Assembly: GCA_002328825.1 (NCBI GenBank)
Contig: DCWI01000062.1
Span: forward strand, 3,556 to 52,916
DNA from: Nitrospiraceae bacterium UBA2166
Lineage (GTDB): Bacteria > Nitrospirota > Nitrospiria > Nitrospirales > UBA2166
Direction of reading: 5' to 3'
Length of the DNA: 49,361 bases
Shown here: positions 19,337 to 28,841 of the stretch, one piece after another
Layout: each line of letters starts with the position of its first letter
Numbering within the stretch: the stretch's first letter is position 1
Translations under genes and position numbers: made by a program
Notes under the pieces: generated by a model
The model's database searches: none
The model's input: only the letters and a program-made list of their open reading frames with translations
What the model was told of the DNA's origin: nothing

Positions 19337-19877
19337 CAATATACTAGGAGAAAGCGGTCATTGTGCAACTCTCTAAAACTTCATCACACAGTAACGCCAA
19401 GCAGTCAAAAACATATTGGCTGGTTTCACTAGAATAGATCAGTGCGTTTATAACAATCCATCGACAAGTTTCACGTCCTTGTGCTGACTACCACCACGCC
19501 GCACAACTTGAAGCTGAAGCAACATCGTCGCCTAACCTAATAGAAAATCGACACAAGACACACATTTAAGCAAACAAAATTCTGTGCCTCCCTTTTCTTC
19601 TACTGCTTACAAAACCCATTGATCAAAACTCAGCAGTACTCTTTCCCCGTTAAACGTCACTATTTTGAGTGTCCGTGTCATCCATCACTCAATTATTCAG
19701 CATATGGTCACCAGGAACAGCACGATCCCACAAATCAAAATAGCAACTTCGGCTGACAATGCTGCCCTAGGAGAACATACGGTGGAATATCAGAAAATAC
19801 GTAGAGGTTTTGAACCCAAACAACGCCGTCCAAATTGAAAATTGCCTACACTAGTTCGTTACTGAGCAACCTACAGC
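19337..19877. other. Intergenic stretch between ilvB and ribE with no supported gene
   Basis: Upstream of the ilvB promoter I see no open frame with a ribosome binding site, no tRNA arm pattern and no terminator with a T-run. A segment near 19812 (GGTTTTGAACCC) looks like a T-arm at first glance, but its flanks do not pair. Confidence 0.5.
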
Positions 19878-20474
19878 TCAATACCTTGAAGATATGTACA
19901 AGCGTTCGATATATTTCCCGATCATATCAGTTTCGATATTGACTAAATCCCCCTTTTTTTTCACCCCCAAAGTTGTCATTTCCGCCGTGTGTGGAATCAC
20001 CGAAACCTCGAAAGTACTCCCTGAGATCTGATTAATTGTCAGGCTTACTCCATCCACCGCCACCGACCCCTTGATGATGCAATACCGCAAGATCCCTTGG
20101 TCCACAGAAATCAAAAACACGATAGAGTTGCCGATTTCCTCACGCTCTACGATGCTTCCAACACCGTCAATATGCCCACTGACAAGATGCCCCCCAACAC
20201 GCTGATCAAGCGTCATCGAACGTTCAAGATTAACCTTAGCACCAGAGTTCAAGGCATCCAAGGTTGTCACCCGCAAGGTTTCCGGCGAGATATCAACAGA
20301 AAACTGATCTACATTAATAGTGATCGCTGTTAAACAGACGCCGTTTACCGCAATACTCTCGCCTTCATGCAGCCCCTCGTTTACAAACTTCCCCTGAATG
20401 GTTAAACGAGCACCATCCGACCCACCACTACTCTCACTTATTGTGCCTATTTCCTCAATAATTCCACAAAACAT
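19878..20474 (-). CDS. ribE: Riboflavin synthase, alpha chain
   Basis: Dismutates two 6,7-dimethyl-8-ribityllumazines to riboflavin and 5-amino-6-ribitylaminouracil. I start at ATG 20472-20474 because the family begins MF(T/C)GIIEE; an upstream GTG at 20486 would add four residues. The 198-aa product has two lumazine-binding repeats: FCGIIEEIGTI with ESIAVNGVCLTA, and GGHLVSGHIDGVG with SVAVDGVSLTI. A possible promoter (TTGATC-17 nt-TAGAGT, 20499-20527) lies between it and the divergent cytochrome gene. No other rib gene is adjacent. Function is secure. Confidence 0.96.
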   Translation of the reverse strand: MFCGIIEEIGTISESSGGSDGARLTIQGKFVNEGLHEGESIAVNGVCLTAITINVDQFSVDISPETLRVTTLDALNSGAKVNLERSMTLDQRVGGHLVSGHIDGVGSIVEREEIGNSIVFLISVDQGILRYCIIKGSVAVDGVSLTINQISGSTFEVSVIPHTAEMTTLGVKKKGDLVNIETDMIGKYIERLYISSRY

Positions 20475-20553
20475 TGCCAAACTCACACTAATTGAGGCAC
20501 TCTATCACCAGTGATATGACTGATCAACTCCACTTGGCAAATAACGCATAGCC

Positions 20554-20949
20554 ATGAAACACCAAGCATGCTATAGGAAGAAAAAAAAACTACCTTATAC
20601 GTTTGCACTGCTATGGCTATTTTTGCCAATACAAGCGGGCACGCAAACATTTCAGAGTTCGCCACAACTAGGACAACAACTCACCGAAACTCATTGTACG
20701 CTCTGCCACAACTTAGACTACATTACAATGCAACCACGCCTTACCCGAGAACAGACACAATCTCTCTGGAAGAAAACGGTTAAAAAAATGGTGGAGTCGT
20801 ACGGAGCAGAAATAGCAGATCAAGTGATCAAAAAGACCATTATTGATTACTTGATTTCACAGTCTAAAATAATTTCTAGGTCTCCTTACACCTTCGCCGG
20901 GGAAGGCGCTGACATTTCACACACACAAACGAACTTCGCTCCACGGTGA
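20554..20949 (+). CDS. Small exported c-type cytochrome, SorB-like
   Basis: A 131-aa protein with a signal peptide (residues about 1-30, ending PIQAGTQ) and a single heme-binding CTLCH at residues 48-52. The following NLDYITMQPRLT, then SLWKKTVKKMVESYGAEI and IIDYLI resemble the cytochrome subunit of sulfite dehydrogenases (SorB), where a methionine just after the heme motif may be the distal ligand. No molybdoenzyme partner lies beside it. The last 24 or so residues overlap the 3' end of mutM on the opposite strand by 74 nt; the cytochrome core ends before that. Periplasmic electron carrier is the likely role; its partner is unknown. Confidence 0.82.
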   Translation: MKHQACYRKKKKLPYTFALLWLFLPIQAGTQTFQSSPQLGQQLTETHCTLCHNLDYITMQPRLTREQTQSLWKKTVKKMVESYGAEIADQVIKKTIIDYLISQSKIISRSPYTFAGEGADISHTQTNFAPR

Positions 20950-21724
20950 AACGACGAATTGTGCTCCCACATCCCGAAGGGCAGGCAAATCCTTCTTTCC
21001 CATATACCAGATGATGTTTTTGGAACATCCCTCTCTCACCACTCGGAATCTTAAAACTCTGGATCGAAGATCCTCCTTCTTCGATCGCGCCACGTAATAC
21101 CTTGTTCATTGACACAAAAAGACGTCGTTGTTGATTGGTGTTCAATTGGTTTGCCGGACACTCTGGATGCAGGCGTGCATCAAACAAAATTTCATTTGCA
21201 TAAATATTCCCTATCCCAGCAATAACCTTTTGGTGCATAAGCAGCGCCTTCAATCGACTCTTCCGACCTCGAAGAATTGAGGCAAACAAACCAAACGAAA
21301 GGGACAGCGGATCTGGTCCATACCGTGAGTCAAGAAAACGGTTAACTTCTAAACAATCATACAAATGGACACGACCAAATCGTCGCGAATTCCAATAACG
21401 AATCTCCGGCTCTGAACCATCTAACTTCAGAACAAAGTGCGTATGTTGTGGAAACGGTTGAGGCGCTCGACAAAATAACAACAAACCACTCAAACCAAGT
21501 TCCACTACAATATACCGCGAACTACCATCACGCCACATCGTAAACACCACACATTTTCCTTTACGTTTAACTTCCTCAACTTTCGCGCCAATGTACCAGT
21601 TTAATGAGTCAATACCATGCCGTACAATATCACGTCGCCCAACCCAGATTGACACGATAATTGATCCAAGAATACGCCCACGCAGACAGCGTACGACACA
21701 TTCTGCTTCAGGAAGTTCAGGCAT
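20876..21724 (-). CDS. mutM: Formamidopyrimidine-DNA glycosylase
   Basis: Excises 8-oxoguanine and other oxidised purines and nicks the abasic site. The 282-aa product begins MPELPEAE, with the catalytic Pro2 and Glu3 (the family usually reads PELPEVE), has the conserved lysine in KRKGKCVVF, the helix-two-turn-helix VIAGIGNIYANEILFDARLH, and a C-terminal zinc finger. In that finger the first pair is spaced C-x3-C (CPSGCG) instead of the usual C-x2-C, while the second (CVKC) is normal. The arginine in ERSS matches the finger's intercalating arginine. It converges and overlaps with the cytochrome gene. Confidence 0.93.
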   Translation of the reverse strand: MPELPEAECVVRCLRGRILGSIIVSIWVGRRDIVRHGIDSLNWYIGAKVEEVKRKGKCVVFTMWRDGSSRYIVVELGLSGLLLFCRAPQPFPQHTHFVLKLDGSEPEIRYWNSRRFGRVHLYDCLEVNRFLDSRYGPDPLSLSFGLFASILRGRKSRLKALLMHQKVIAGIGNIYANEILFDARLHPECPANQLNTNQQRRLFVSMNKVLRGAIEEGGSSIQSFKIPSGERGMFQKHHLVYGKEGFACPSGCGSTIRRFTVERSSFVCVKCQRLPRRRCKET

Positions 21725-21811
21725 CGTTCAGGTAACAATTAGTCTTGCTATCTTCAACACAACTAGCTACTGTGCCTCACAATTCGAACTAAATGACCTT
21801 GATAGTTGATT

Positions 21812-23188
21812 ATGATGACTGAGAAACGTAAATCTATGCATGGCCAGTGGTCATCCCGCTGGGCATTTATCCTTGCAGCAACTGGTTCAGCTGTTGGTTT
21901 AGGAAACATTTGGCGATTCCCCTATATCACTGGAGAAAACGGAGGCGGTGCGTTTCTTTGCATTTATGTTCTCTGCGTTCTGCTCGTAGGAATTCCGATT
22001 ATGATGGCAGAAGTCATGCTTGGCCGCCGTGGCAGACAGACCCCAATCAATACCATGCGAACTCTAGCGCGAGAAGAAGGACGAAGTGAATGGTGGCAAT
22101 GCATTGGCTGGATAGGCATCGCAGCAGGGTTCCTTGTTTTAACATTTTACAGCGTAGTTGCAGGATGGACTCTTGCATATGTCGGACGCGCGGCAAGCGG
22201 GTTTTTTAACAATACAACCGCTGAAGATACAAGAGTTATATTCACACAATTAATATCAAACCCAAAGAGTCTTCTTATCTGGCATACGATTTTTATGGCA
22301 TTGACAATGATGGTGGTAAGCCACGGTGTAACCGCAGGCCTTGAACGAACAGTGCGATTTTTGATGCCGACCCTGTTTATCATCCTCATCGTCTTAGTAG
22401 GCTACGCTATGACTACGGAAAAATTCGTCGACGGACTTGTGTACCTATTCACCCCAGATTTTACCAAAATCAGTGCAACAGGCGTGTTCATCGCTCTCGG
22501 ACAAGCATTCTTCAGTCTCAGTCTTGGCATGGGAGCCATTATGATTTATGGGGCATACCTGCCTCAAAAAACATCTATTGCAAGTACCTCTTGCATTATC
22601 GCCTTTATCGATACATTCATTGCTATTCTTGCCGGCATAGCAATTTTCCCCATCGTGTTTACCTATGCACTAGAACCGTCTGAAGGCTCAGGGTTGATTT
22701 TTAAAACATTGCCTATTGCCTTTGGTCAAATGCCCTTTGGCCAACTTATCGGAACCCTTTTCTTCCTCTTGCTTGTGTTTGCTGCGTTAACATCAGCAAT
22801 TTCACTGCTTGAACCGACAGTAACGTGGTTGATAGAAAGCCACGGCATGAGCCGCATTATGGCAACATTAAGTTCCGGTATGTTTGCGTGGCTGATAGGG
22901 ATAGGCTGCCTTCTTTCACTTAATGTCTGGGCAGGTTCCACTCTTTTTGGGCTAACATTTTTCGACATCATAGAAGGGTTTACCACAAACGTTCTTCTTC
23001 CCCTTGGTGGGTTATTGATAGCAATTTTTGCATCTTGGTTGATGTCCCATAAATCAACTACTGAAGAACTTGCTCTCGGCAATAGCACATTATTTTCAAC
23101 GTGGAAAATAACCCTGCAATACATTGCTCCAATATTCGTAGTTCTAATCTTCCTCAACGCAATTGGCCTCCTGAAATTCGGCTCATAG
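21812..23188 (+). CDS. Sodium-dependent transporter of the SNF/NSS family
   Basis: A secondary transporter with about 11-12 membrane segments, importing amino acids or related solutes with Na+ (LeuT-like fold). The 458-aa product carries the N-terminal signature TGSAVGLGNIWRFPYI with the sodium and substrate site in TM1, GGGAFLCIY, and FFSLSLGMGAIMIYGAYLP in TM6-7. I start at ATG 21812; the next codon is also ATG, and a TTG at 21806 is possible. It is divergent from mutM. The substrate cannot be told from the sequence. Confidence 0.93.
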   Translation: MMTEKRKSMHGQWSSRWAFILAATGSAVGLGNIWRFPYITGENGGGAFLCIYVLCVLLVGIPIMMAEVMLGRRGRQTPINTMRTLAREEGRSEWWQCIGWIGIAAGFLVLTFYSVVAGWTLAYVGRAASGFFNNTTAEDTRVIFTQLISNPKSLLIWHTIFMALTMMVVSHGVTAGLERTVRFLMPTLFIILIVLVGYAMTTEKFVDGLVYLFTPDFTKISATGVFIALGQAFFSLSLGMGAIMIYGAYLPQKTSIASTSCIIAFIDTFIAILAGIAIFPIVFTYALEPSEGSGLIFKTLPIAFGQMPFGQLIGTLFFLLLVFAALTSAISLLEPTVTWLIESHGMSRIMATLSSGMFAWLIGIGCLLSLNVWAGSTLFGLTFFDIIEGFTTNVLLPLGGLLIAIFASWLMSHKSTTEELALGNSTLFSTWKITLQYIAPIFVVLIFLNAIGLLKFGS

Positions 23189-23208
23189 AACTCAGCAACG
23201 ATCCCCTC

Positions 23209-23841
23209 ATGGCTACGCAATCATCTAGCAGCATTCAACACATGCTAGAGCAGATTGTCTCTAACCCCCTACGAGCAACTCTCGTTGTAGGCGTAAGTAT
23301 CGTTGTATTGTTGCATATGGTCCATAGCCTTGCAGAACTCTGGCCCCCGTTTAAGTATTTGGGGTTTCTCGTGCCATTTGTTCCGCCATTTTTCATCTCT
23401 AGGACGGCAATGCGAATTAATCAACGTATTGCTGAGCACGACTTTATCAAAGATGCCGTTCCTTACATCTTTGTAGCATATCCAGATCAACCAACAGTGG
23501 AAGCATTACTGACCACCAAGGCAGATATAATTAGCGATAGTGCCTCTCAACATTTTAATCACTCTCTCGAAGAGCTTCTCAAGCTCCCTGCCTTGCCTTC
23601 TCCGTTTTTTGAAACTTGCGAGGCAAGGGAATCTCTCGTCAAAGCATTTATCACTGACTATGAGACCCACAATGGATATGCAATGATCCATGAAGTTGAG
23701 GTAGCCATCAAGCCTCATGGACAGGAGCAAACACATCTGTATTTAGTAAACGGCGTATTGAAAGAACAGGGAGGACGATTGAAGTGGCAAGCGACGCTCA
23801 TGCGTCACAACGAAAAAGCCTCTTCCTCACGAAGAAGCTAA
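23209..23841 (+). CDS. Membrane-anchored protein of unknown function
   Basis: A 210-aa product from ATG 23209; an in-frame ATG at 23101 lies inside the transporter gene and would add residues that look like out-of-frame transporter sequence. Two hydrophobic stretches (about residues 23-40 and 50-65) suggest a hairpin anchor, followed by a soluble C-terminal domain of about 140 residues with mixed charge. I do not recognise a family. The gene is 20 nt after the transporter, possibly an accessory cotranscribed with it, and its end overlaps the RND permease stop by 15 nt on the other strand. Confidence 0.75.
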   Translation: MATQSSSSIQHMLEQIVSNPLRATLVVGVSIVVLLHMVHSLAELWPPFKYLGFLVPFVPPFFISRTAMRINQRIAEHDFIKDAVPYIFVAYPDQPTVEALLTTKADIISDSASQHFNHSLEELLKLPALPSPFFETCEARESLVKAFITDYETHNGYAMIHEVEVAIKPHGQEQTHLYLVNGVLKEQGGRLKWQATLMRHNEKASSSRRS

Positions 23842-26800
23842 AACGCCAGACCACTTTCGTCGAACGTCCAAAGCAAGACTAAATAAGGAAGGAACTAGCA
23901 ACAACGTAAATATTGTCGAAACCATTAAACCTCCAAGCACTACACTTCCAATACCCCTATAAAGTTCCGAGCCAGGGCCAGTTGATACAATTAATGGCAA
24001 CAATCCAAACACCGTTGTCAACATGCTCATAAAAATAGGTCGGACCCGAATACGAACAGATTCACTAATGGCATCACGAGCAGTAAGGCCTTTCCCCATA
24101 GGCTTGGGGTCTTCGGAAAAACCCCTCACCCGATCAGGGTACATGAGGTTAAGCGCTTGATGGACAATGAGAATGGCATTATTAACCACCACTCCAATGA
24201 GAATGATAAAGCCAAGCATAGTGAGCACATCAAGCGCCTGATACGTCACCAAATTATTCACCAGAAACAACCCAATGAACCCCCCTGCTGCCGCCAGAGG
24301 AACACTGAAGATGATGACAAAGGGATATAAAAAACTTTCAAAGAGAGAAGCCATAAGAAGATAGGTAATGATAAGTGCAAGAAGAAAATTCCACTTCAAC
24401 GCCTGATAGGTCAGGGTAAGATCGTCGGCAGTTCCAGAAATAGTCAGTTCATACAAACGTCCTAATGTTCCACCAGCCTCCAACGGGACAATCACCTGCT
24501 CATCGATTAACTCCATAGCTGCTTCAATTGGCATTTCATCTGGGGGAACAACTCGAATCATAATTGCTCTTTTTTGCTCAATATGATTGATTTGTTCTGG
24601 TCCAGCAACAACATCAATCTCTGCAATCGCACCAAGTGTTGTTAGTTGTCCTCCTGGCGCATACAGCGGAAGATGAGCAAGATCCTGAGTTCTAGTCGCA
24701 TACTGATCTTCTCCCCGTATCGTGAGATCAATTTCATCACCTTCAAACTGAAAGTCGCTTGCTCGCGCACCATCTACCAATGCATCAACCGTAAAACCCA
24801 ACTCTTGGTTTGTCATTTGTACATCTGCAGCACGATCACGCTTTAACACCACTTGAACTTCTGGACTTCCAAGGTCAAGGCTTGGTACTGGCTGAACTTG
24901 AGCACTTGGAATGAGCGCCTTTACTTGTCGAAAGATATTACTTCCATGCATCAAGAGAATGTTCAAGTCGGGTCCAGTAATTTCAATCTCGATCGTCCTC
25001 CCTCCAGCAAGACCTCTTTCAAACAACCCTCGTTGCTTGATAATAGGAATCACGCCTGGAAGTTCACGCGTTGCTTTACGATATAAGGGAATTAAATCTC
25101 GTATTTCTGAAGGATCATTTGTTCGCCCACCAAGAAATACCTGTCGCCCCCGCGCAACGTAGAAAAAGTTTAAGATACTTGGGCCATCCAGTGCAGCTTC
25201 TTCAGGAGAACCAGGTTCAGCCTCCCAATGTGGCGCAAGAACCGTTTCAATTGTCTTACCCATCTCGATGAATTCATCCGTGTTGTAGCCGGGCGGTGGG
25301 AGAAGCACACCCATTACCAAGTTTCGATTTCCTTCAGGAAGGTATTCTGCCTTTGGAAGCAATACAAATCCTGTCCCAATTGCTAATATAATGAGGCCTG
25401 CAACGAGCGCGACACGACGAACAATTCCACCACATAACCAATACACCAATTGCGCAAGCTTATCCGGAATAAGTGTCGTGCTATAACGCACGCTCCCACG
25501 CTCCAACACAGCATCTCGAGATTTCCCGTCGCCTCTTACACTTGACGTTGTAAGAATACGTGCTGAAAGCGTCGGGACAACCAGAATCGACACCAACAGG
25601 CTAAGACCAACACCTGCACTAATGGCAATAGCAATATCGCGAAAGAGTTGCCCTGCTTGTTCCTCAACGAAAATAATAGGGACAAACACTGCAATCGTAG
25701 TCAACGTACTTGCTAGTACTGCTCCCCACACTTCAACCGTCCCATCATAAGCTGACTGAAACAATGACTTTCCAGATTCACGATGACGATAGATATTCTC
25801 CAACACCACGATAGCATTGTCGACAAGCATCCCTGCAGCAAACGTCATGCCCGCTAAACTTACCACGTTTAAGTTACGACCTAATACCCATAACATGATG
25901 AACGTCCCCATAATGCTAATTGGAATCGCAACCCCCACTACCAAGGTACTGCTTCCAGTTCGCAAAAATAGAAACAAAACCATAACCGCAAGAAGACTGC
26001 CGAGCACCAAGTTCTGCTTGACAAGATCAAGGGAACTATTGACATAAACTGTTTCGTCATAGACTTGATAAATGTGCAGCCCTTGAGTATCTAATGCGCC
26101 CTCGTTCAACTCAGACAATGCCTCTTTCAAACCATCCATTGTGTCAAGAATATTAGCCCCAATCTCTCGGATGGCATTAACAGCAATTGAGGTTCTTCCC
26201 ATCTCTCGAACCACCGTTTGAGGATCTTTATATCCAACACGAACAATCCCCACATCACGAACATAAACAGGTGCCCCATCTATCTGCGCAATAATCACAT
26301 TCTCAACAGCTTTTGGATCGGGATACTCCCCAACTGTTCTCACTACGTAACTGCGTTTCCCTTCATCAAAGTCCCCACCACTGTAATTACGATTTTCTCG
26401 ATCAACAGCCTGTGCAAGCTGCAATATTGTGACCGCCCGAGCCGCAAGTTTAGCGGGATCAACAAGAACCTGTATCTCACGTTCTTTCCCTCCATAAACA
26501 TTTGAAATTGCAACTCCAGGAACACGTTCAAATCGTGGTTTCACTCTATCTTCAACAAAGTTACGCATGGTCTGAATATCTACAGAATTTCCTTGGAGTG
26601 GCTCGACAATAAACCATCCAATTGCACTACCACGAACATCAGCACTTGTAATAACAGGCTTGTCCACATCGATTGGATACTCTTCAACCTGATTCAATCG
26701 GTTATCAACTCGCAGAAGAGCTGTGTCCATATCCGTACCAGCCGGGAACCTCAAAACAATTCGCCCACTTCCATCTGAACTTTCACTGAACATCTTCTCC

Positions 26801-27030
26801 AGCCCTTCAACTCCTCGAAGCTCCTCCTCTTGCTCATCGATAATTTCTCGTTCAACTTCCTGAGGACTCGCTCCAAACCAGGCTGTCTCAACTGTAACCT
26901 CTGGCTTTTCAACATCAGGCGCAAGTTGAATTGGAAGACGCAGCATGGAAACGATCGCAAACAATGCAATAAAAAGCACCCATACAGATACACTCACCGG
27001 GTTTCGGATTGCAAAATCAACAAGTTTCAT
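23827..27030 (-). CDS. RND-family efflux permease (AcrB/MdtB-like)
   Basis: The inner-membrane proton-driven pump of a tripartite efflux system. The 1067-aa length and layout are typical: TM1 at residues 12-30 (NPVSVSVWVLFIALFAI), a large periplasmic loop, the TM2-6 block with FAAGMLVDNAIVVLENIYRH (TM4 with a single conserved aspartate, as in many HAE-type pumps), a second periplasmic loop and the C-terminal TM8-12 block with GFIILIGVVVNNAILIVHQA. It follows the adaptor gene after 94 nt on the same strand. No TolC-type outer-membrane channel gene is nearby. Substrate range is unknown. Confidence 0.96.
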   Translation of the reverse strand: MKLVDFAIRNPVSVSVWVLFIALFAIVSMLRLPIQLAPDVEKPEVTVETAWFGASPQEVEREIIDEQEEELRGVEGLEKMFSESSDGSGRIVLRFPAGTDMDTALLRVDNRLNQVEEYPIDVDKPVITSADVRGSAIGWFIVEPLQGNSVDIQTMRNFVEDRVKPRFERVPGVAISNVYGGKEREIQVLVDPAKLAARAVTILQLAQAVDRENRNYSGGDFDEGKRSYVVRTVGEYPDPKAVENVIIAQIDGAPVYVRDVGIVRVGYKDPQTVVREMGRTSIAVNAIREIGANILDTMDGLKEALSELNEGALDTQGLHIYQVYDETVYVNSSLDLVKQNLVLGSLLAVMVLFLFLRTGSSTLVVGVAIPISIMGTFIMLWVLGRNLNVVSLAGMTFAAGMLVDNAIVVLENIYRHRESGKSLFQSAYDGTVEVWGAVLASTLTTIAVFVPIIFVEEQAGQLFRDIAIAISAGVGLSLLVSILVVPTLSARILTTSSVRGDGKSRDAVLERGSVRYSTTLIPDKLAQLVYWLCGGIVRRVALVAGLIILAIGTGFVLLPKAEYLPEGNRNLVMGVLLPPPGYNTDEFIEMGKTIETVLAPHWEAEPGSPEEAALDGPSILNFFYVARGRQVFLGGRTNDPSEIRDLIPLYRKATRELPGVIPIIKQRGLFERGLAGGRTIEIEITGPDLNILLMHGSNIFRQVKALIPSAQVQPVPSLDLGSPEVQVVLKRDRAADVQMTNQELGFTVDALVDGARASDFQFEGDEIDLTIRGEDQYATRTQDLAHLPLYAPGGQLTTLGAIAEIDVVAGPEQINHIEQKRAIMIRVVPPDEMPIEAAMELIDEQVIVPLEAGGTLGRLYELTISGTADDLTLTYQALKWNFLLALIITYLLMASLFESFLYPFVIIFSVPLAAAGGFIGLFLVNNLVTYQALDVLTMLGFIILIGVVVNNAILIVHQALNLMYPDRVRGFSEDPKPMGKGLTARDAISESVRIRVRPIFMSMLTTVFGLLPLIVSTGPGSELYRGIGSVVLGGLMVSTIFTLLLVPSLFSLALDVRRKWSGVLASS

Positions 27031-27124
27031 GGAGTAATGGTGGCACTAACTCGATGGTTTGAAATCCAGAATTATACTTACGTTTCCTTAGCATAATACT
27101 GTAGTGAAATCGTGTCGCACGACA

Positions 27125-28222
27125 CTACTGAATAACCGTAACTTTCTGTCCAGTCGATAGACGTTCGTTTCCCTGAACAACAACATCCATCCCTTCACTG
27201 AGATCTCCAGTTACTTCAACCAAGTGATTGACGTGTTGGCCTGATTGAATAGCCACTTGCGTAGCCACTCCCTCATCGACAACAACAACAAACTTCTCTC
27301 CTCCTCGAAGAACTACCGCATCTTTTGGAAGCAACATCGCATGATAAGGCTCTCCAACTGTTAGCGTAATTCTTGAAAACATACCGCTTTTAATGAGTCC
27401 ATCAGGATTAGGAATATCAATTTTAATTGGGAAAGTTCGCGTCTCTGGATTGGCCTGTGCAACGATAGAAAAAATCTTCCCGGTAAACTCTCTAAGTGGC
27501 ACGGCATCAAAACGCACGACGACAAAATCAGCAAGTTTCACTTCATTTACATAGCGCTCCGGAAGCGGCACCTCAACTTGCACATGTGACAAATCAAGCA
27601 TCTCCACAACAGGTCCGCCTTTTGCAACCCATTGCCCAAGCTCAGAGTATTCTTCGATAATCCACCCATCAAACGGAGCAAGAATCTTCGCCATTCGCAA
27701 TTGGTCTTGATACTCCCGAATCTTCGATTCCTGTTGAGTTAAGCGCTCATAAAGAGCCAGCTCTTCAGCCTCGTCGTCCTCAAATTGTTGCCGAGATGCC
27801 GTACCCGTTCGAAACAATTCCCGCGTACGGTTAAGCTGAAACTTTGCCTTACGATACCGCGCAATCGCTTCCCGGCGTCTCGCCACTGCTTCTTTCATCT
27901 GAATTTCAATAGTGTCAGTCCGAAGACGCGCAAGCAATTCACCCTTGTGAACAAGATCCCCTTCATTCAAAGGATATTCTTCAACCAACCCTGCAATTTC
28001 ACTTGCAACAAGGCTCCGTTTCAAGGGTTCAACAGTTCCAACAAGTGTGACAGACTCTTGAACCTCTTTAAGAAGTATCGATGAAATTTTGACAGGCGAG
28101 GAGTGTGGCCACCGAGAAGACTCCACAGCTTCCTGTTGCTGACAAGCGCCCATTAGGAGAGAAAAAAGAATAAGCGCCACTGTAACACGTAGGGTACTGA
28201 CTATTACGTTTACAATTACCAT
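27125..28222 (-). CDS. RND efflux periplasmic adaptor (membrane fusion) lipoprotein
   Basis: Links the RND permease to an outer-membrane channel. From ATG 28222 the product is 365 aa; I prefer this start because GGTGAG lies 9 nt upstream and the N-terminus then forms a lipoprotein signal ending LLMGAC. A TTG at 28261 with AAGGAG four bases upstream is an alternative. Order: lipoyl half-motifs around VGTVEPLKRSLVASEIAG, a coiled-coil hairpin (about residues 95-165, ARRREAIARYRKAKFQLNRT), ILAPFDGWIIEEY closing the lipoyl domain, then beta-barrel and membrane-proximal domains. It precedes the permease gene and forms an operon with it. Confidence 0.93.
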   Translation of the reverse strand: MVIVNVIVSTLRVTVALILFSLLMGACQQQEAVESSRWPHSSPVKISSILLKEVQESVTLVGTVEPLKRSLVASEIAGLVEEYPLNEGDLVHKGELLARLRTDTIEIQMKEAVARRREAIARYRKAKFQLNRTRELFRTGTASRQQFEDDEAEELALYERLTQQESKIREYQDQLRMAKILAPFDGWIIEEYSELGQWVAKGGPVVEMLDLSHVQVEVPLPERYVNEVKLADFVVVRFDAVPLREFTGKIFSIVAQANPETRTFPIKIDIPNPDGLIKSGMFSRITLTVGEPYHAMLLPKDAVVLRGGEKFVVVVDEGVATQVAIQSGQHVNHLVEVTGDLSEGMDVVVQGNERLSTGQKVTVIQ

Positions 28223-28411
28223 TATATCGAACTCACCACGTAACCTAGTGTTCTCAGTCAAGGCTCTCCTTGAAACATTGACAACAAAAAAATCCTAGGC
28301 AGAAACGAATCAACATGCCGCAATTGCAACCACACTATTAAGGTGAATTTAGACGAGGAGCAAGAATCTGACCCAAACCAGTACGCCAGATGGGTCAAGT
28401 GGTAAAAAAAG

Positions 28412-28666
28412 TCAAGTGTTCGATGGGGTAGAACTAGAAGTCTCGTGTCGCGAAGCTGTCGGATCAGATTGCGTGTCTGTACCTTGATCTGCACTTGATA
28501 CGTCAGCATTCACGTCAATCGCTGGTTCATCATGGACGGAGCGTTTAAATCCCTTAATTGCTTTTCCAATCCCCTCACCAAGTTGAGGAAGCTTCCCCGC
28601 TCCGAAAATAACAAGTACGATGAAAAGAATGAGGATAAGCTCTGTAAACCCTAAACTTCCGAACAT
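28412..28666 (-). CDS. tatA: Sec-independent protein translocase protein TatA
   Basis: Pore-forming subunit of the twin-arginine export pathway for folded, often cofactor-bearing proteins. The 84-aa product has a single N-terminal membrane helix ([20 protein letters not shown]), the hinge [17 protein letters not shown] amphipathic helix, and a polar, Ser/Thr-rich tail from residue 45. GGGAGA-type SD (GGGAGA) precedes the ATG. tatB and tatC are not adjacent. The short, divergent tail is normal for TatA/TatE. Confidence 0.94.
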   Translation of the reverse strand: MFGSLGFTELILILFIVLVIFGAGKLPQLGEGIGKAIKGFKRSVHDEPAIDVNADVSSADQGTDTQSDPTASRHETSSSTPSNT

Positions 28667-28841
28667 GATAAGTCTCCCTATTTGACTGGCTTAGACAGGC
28701 ACACCAGCTTGGCAGTATAGGTCAGCAACACCAGAAAAGCAACAAAACCTCGTCACTGGCAACATACTATGGCAACATTCGAGATCAACCCCTGAATATT
28801 GTGCTCTCCAGCAGGGTGATGAGGGAAAAGCAAGCAGACAA

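Noticed and set aside
19800..19830. tRNA-like T-arm (GGTTTTGAACCC) in the ilvB-ribE gap
   Set aside because: The flanking bases do not form a T-stem, and no anticodon or D-arm is found nearby.
23101..23208. Upstream ATG for the unknown membrane protein
   Set aside because: It lies within the transporter coding sequence and adds residues that are simply the transporter read out of frame.
28370..28396. GACCCA/TGGGTC inverted repeat after tatA
   Set aside because: Six-bp stem with a 15-nt loop and no T-run on the coding strand; too weak to call a terminator.
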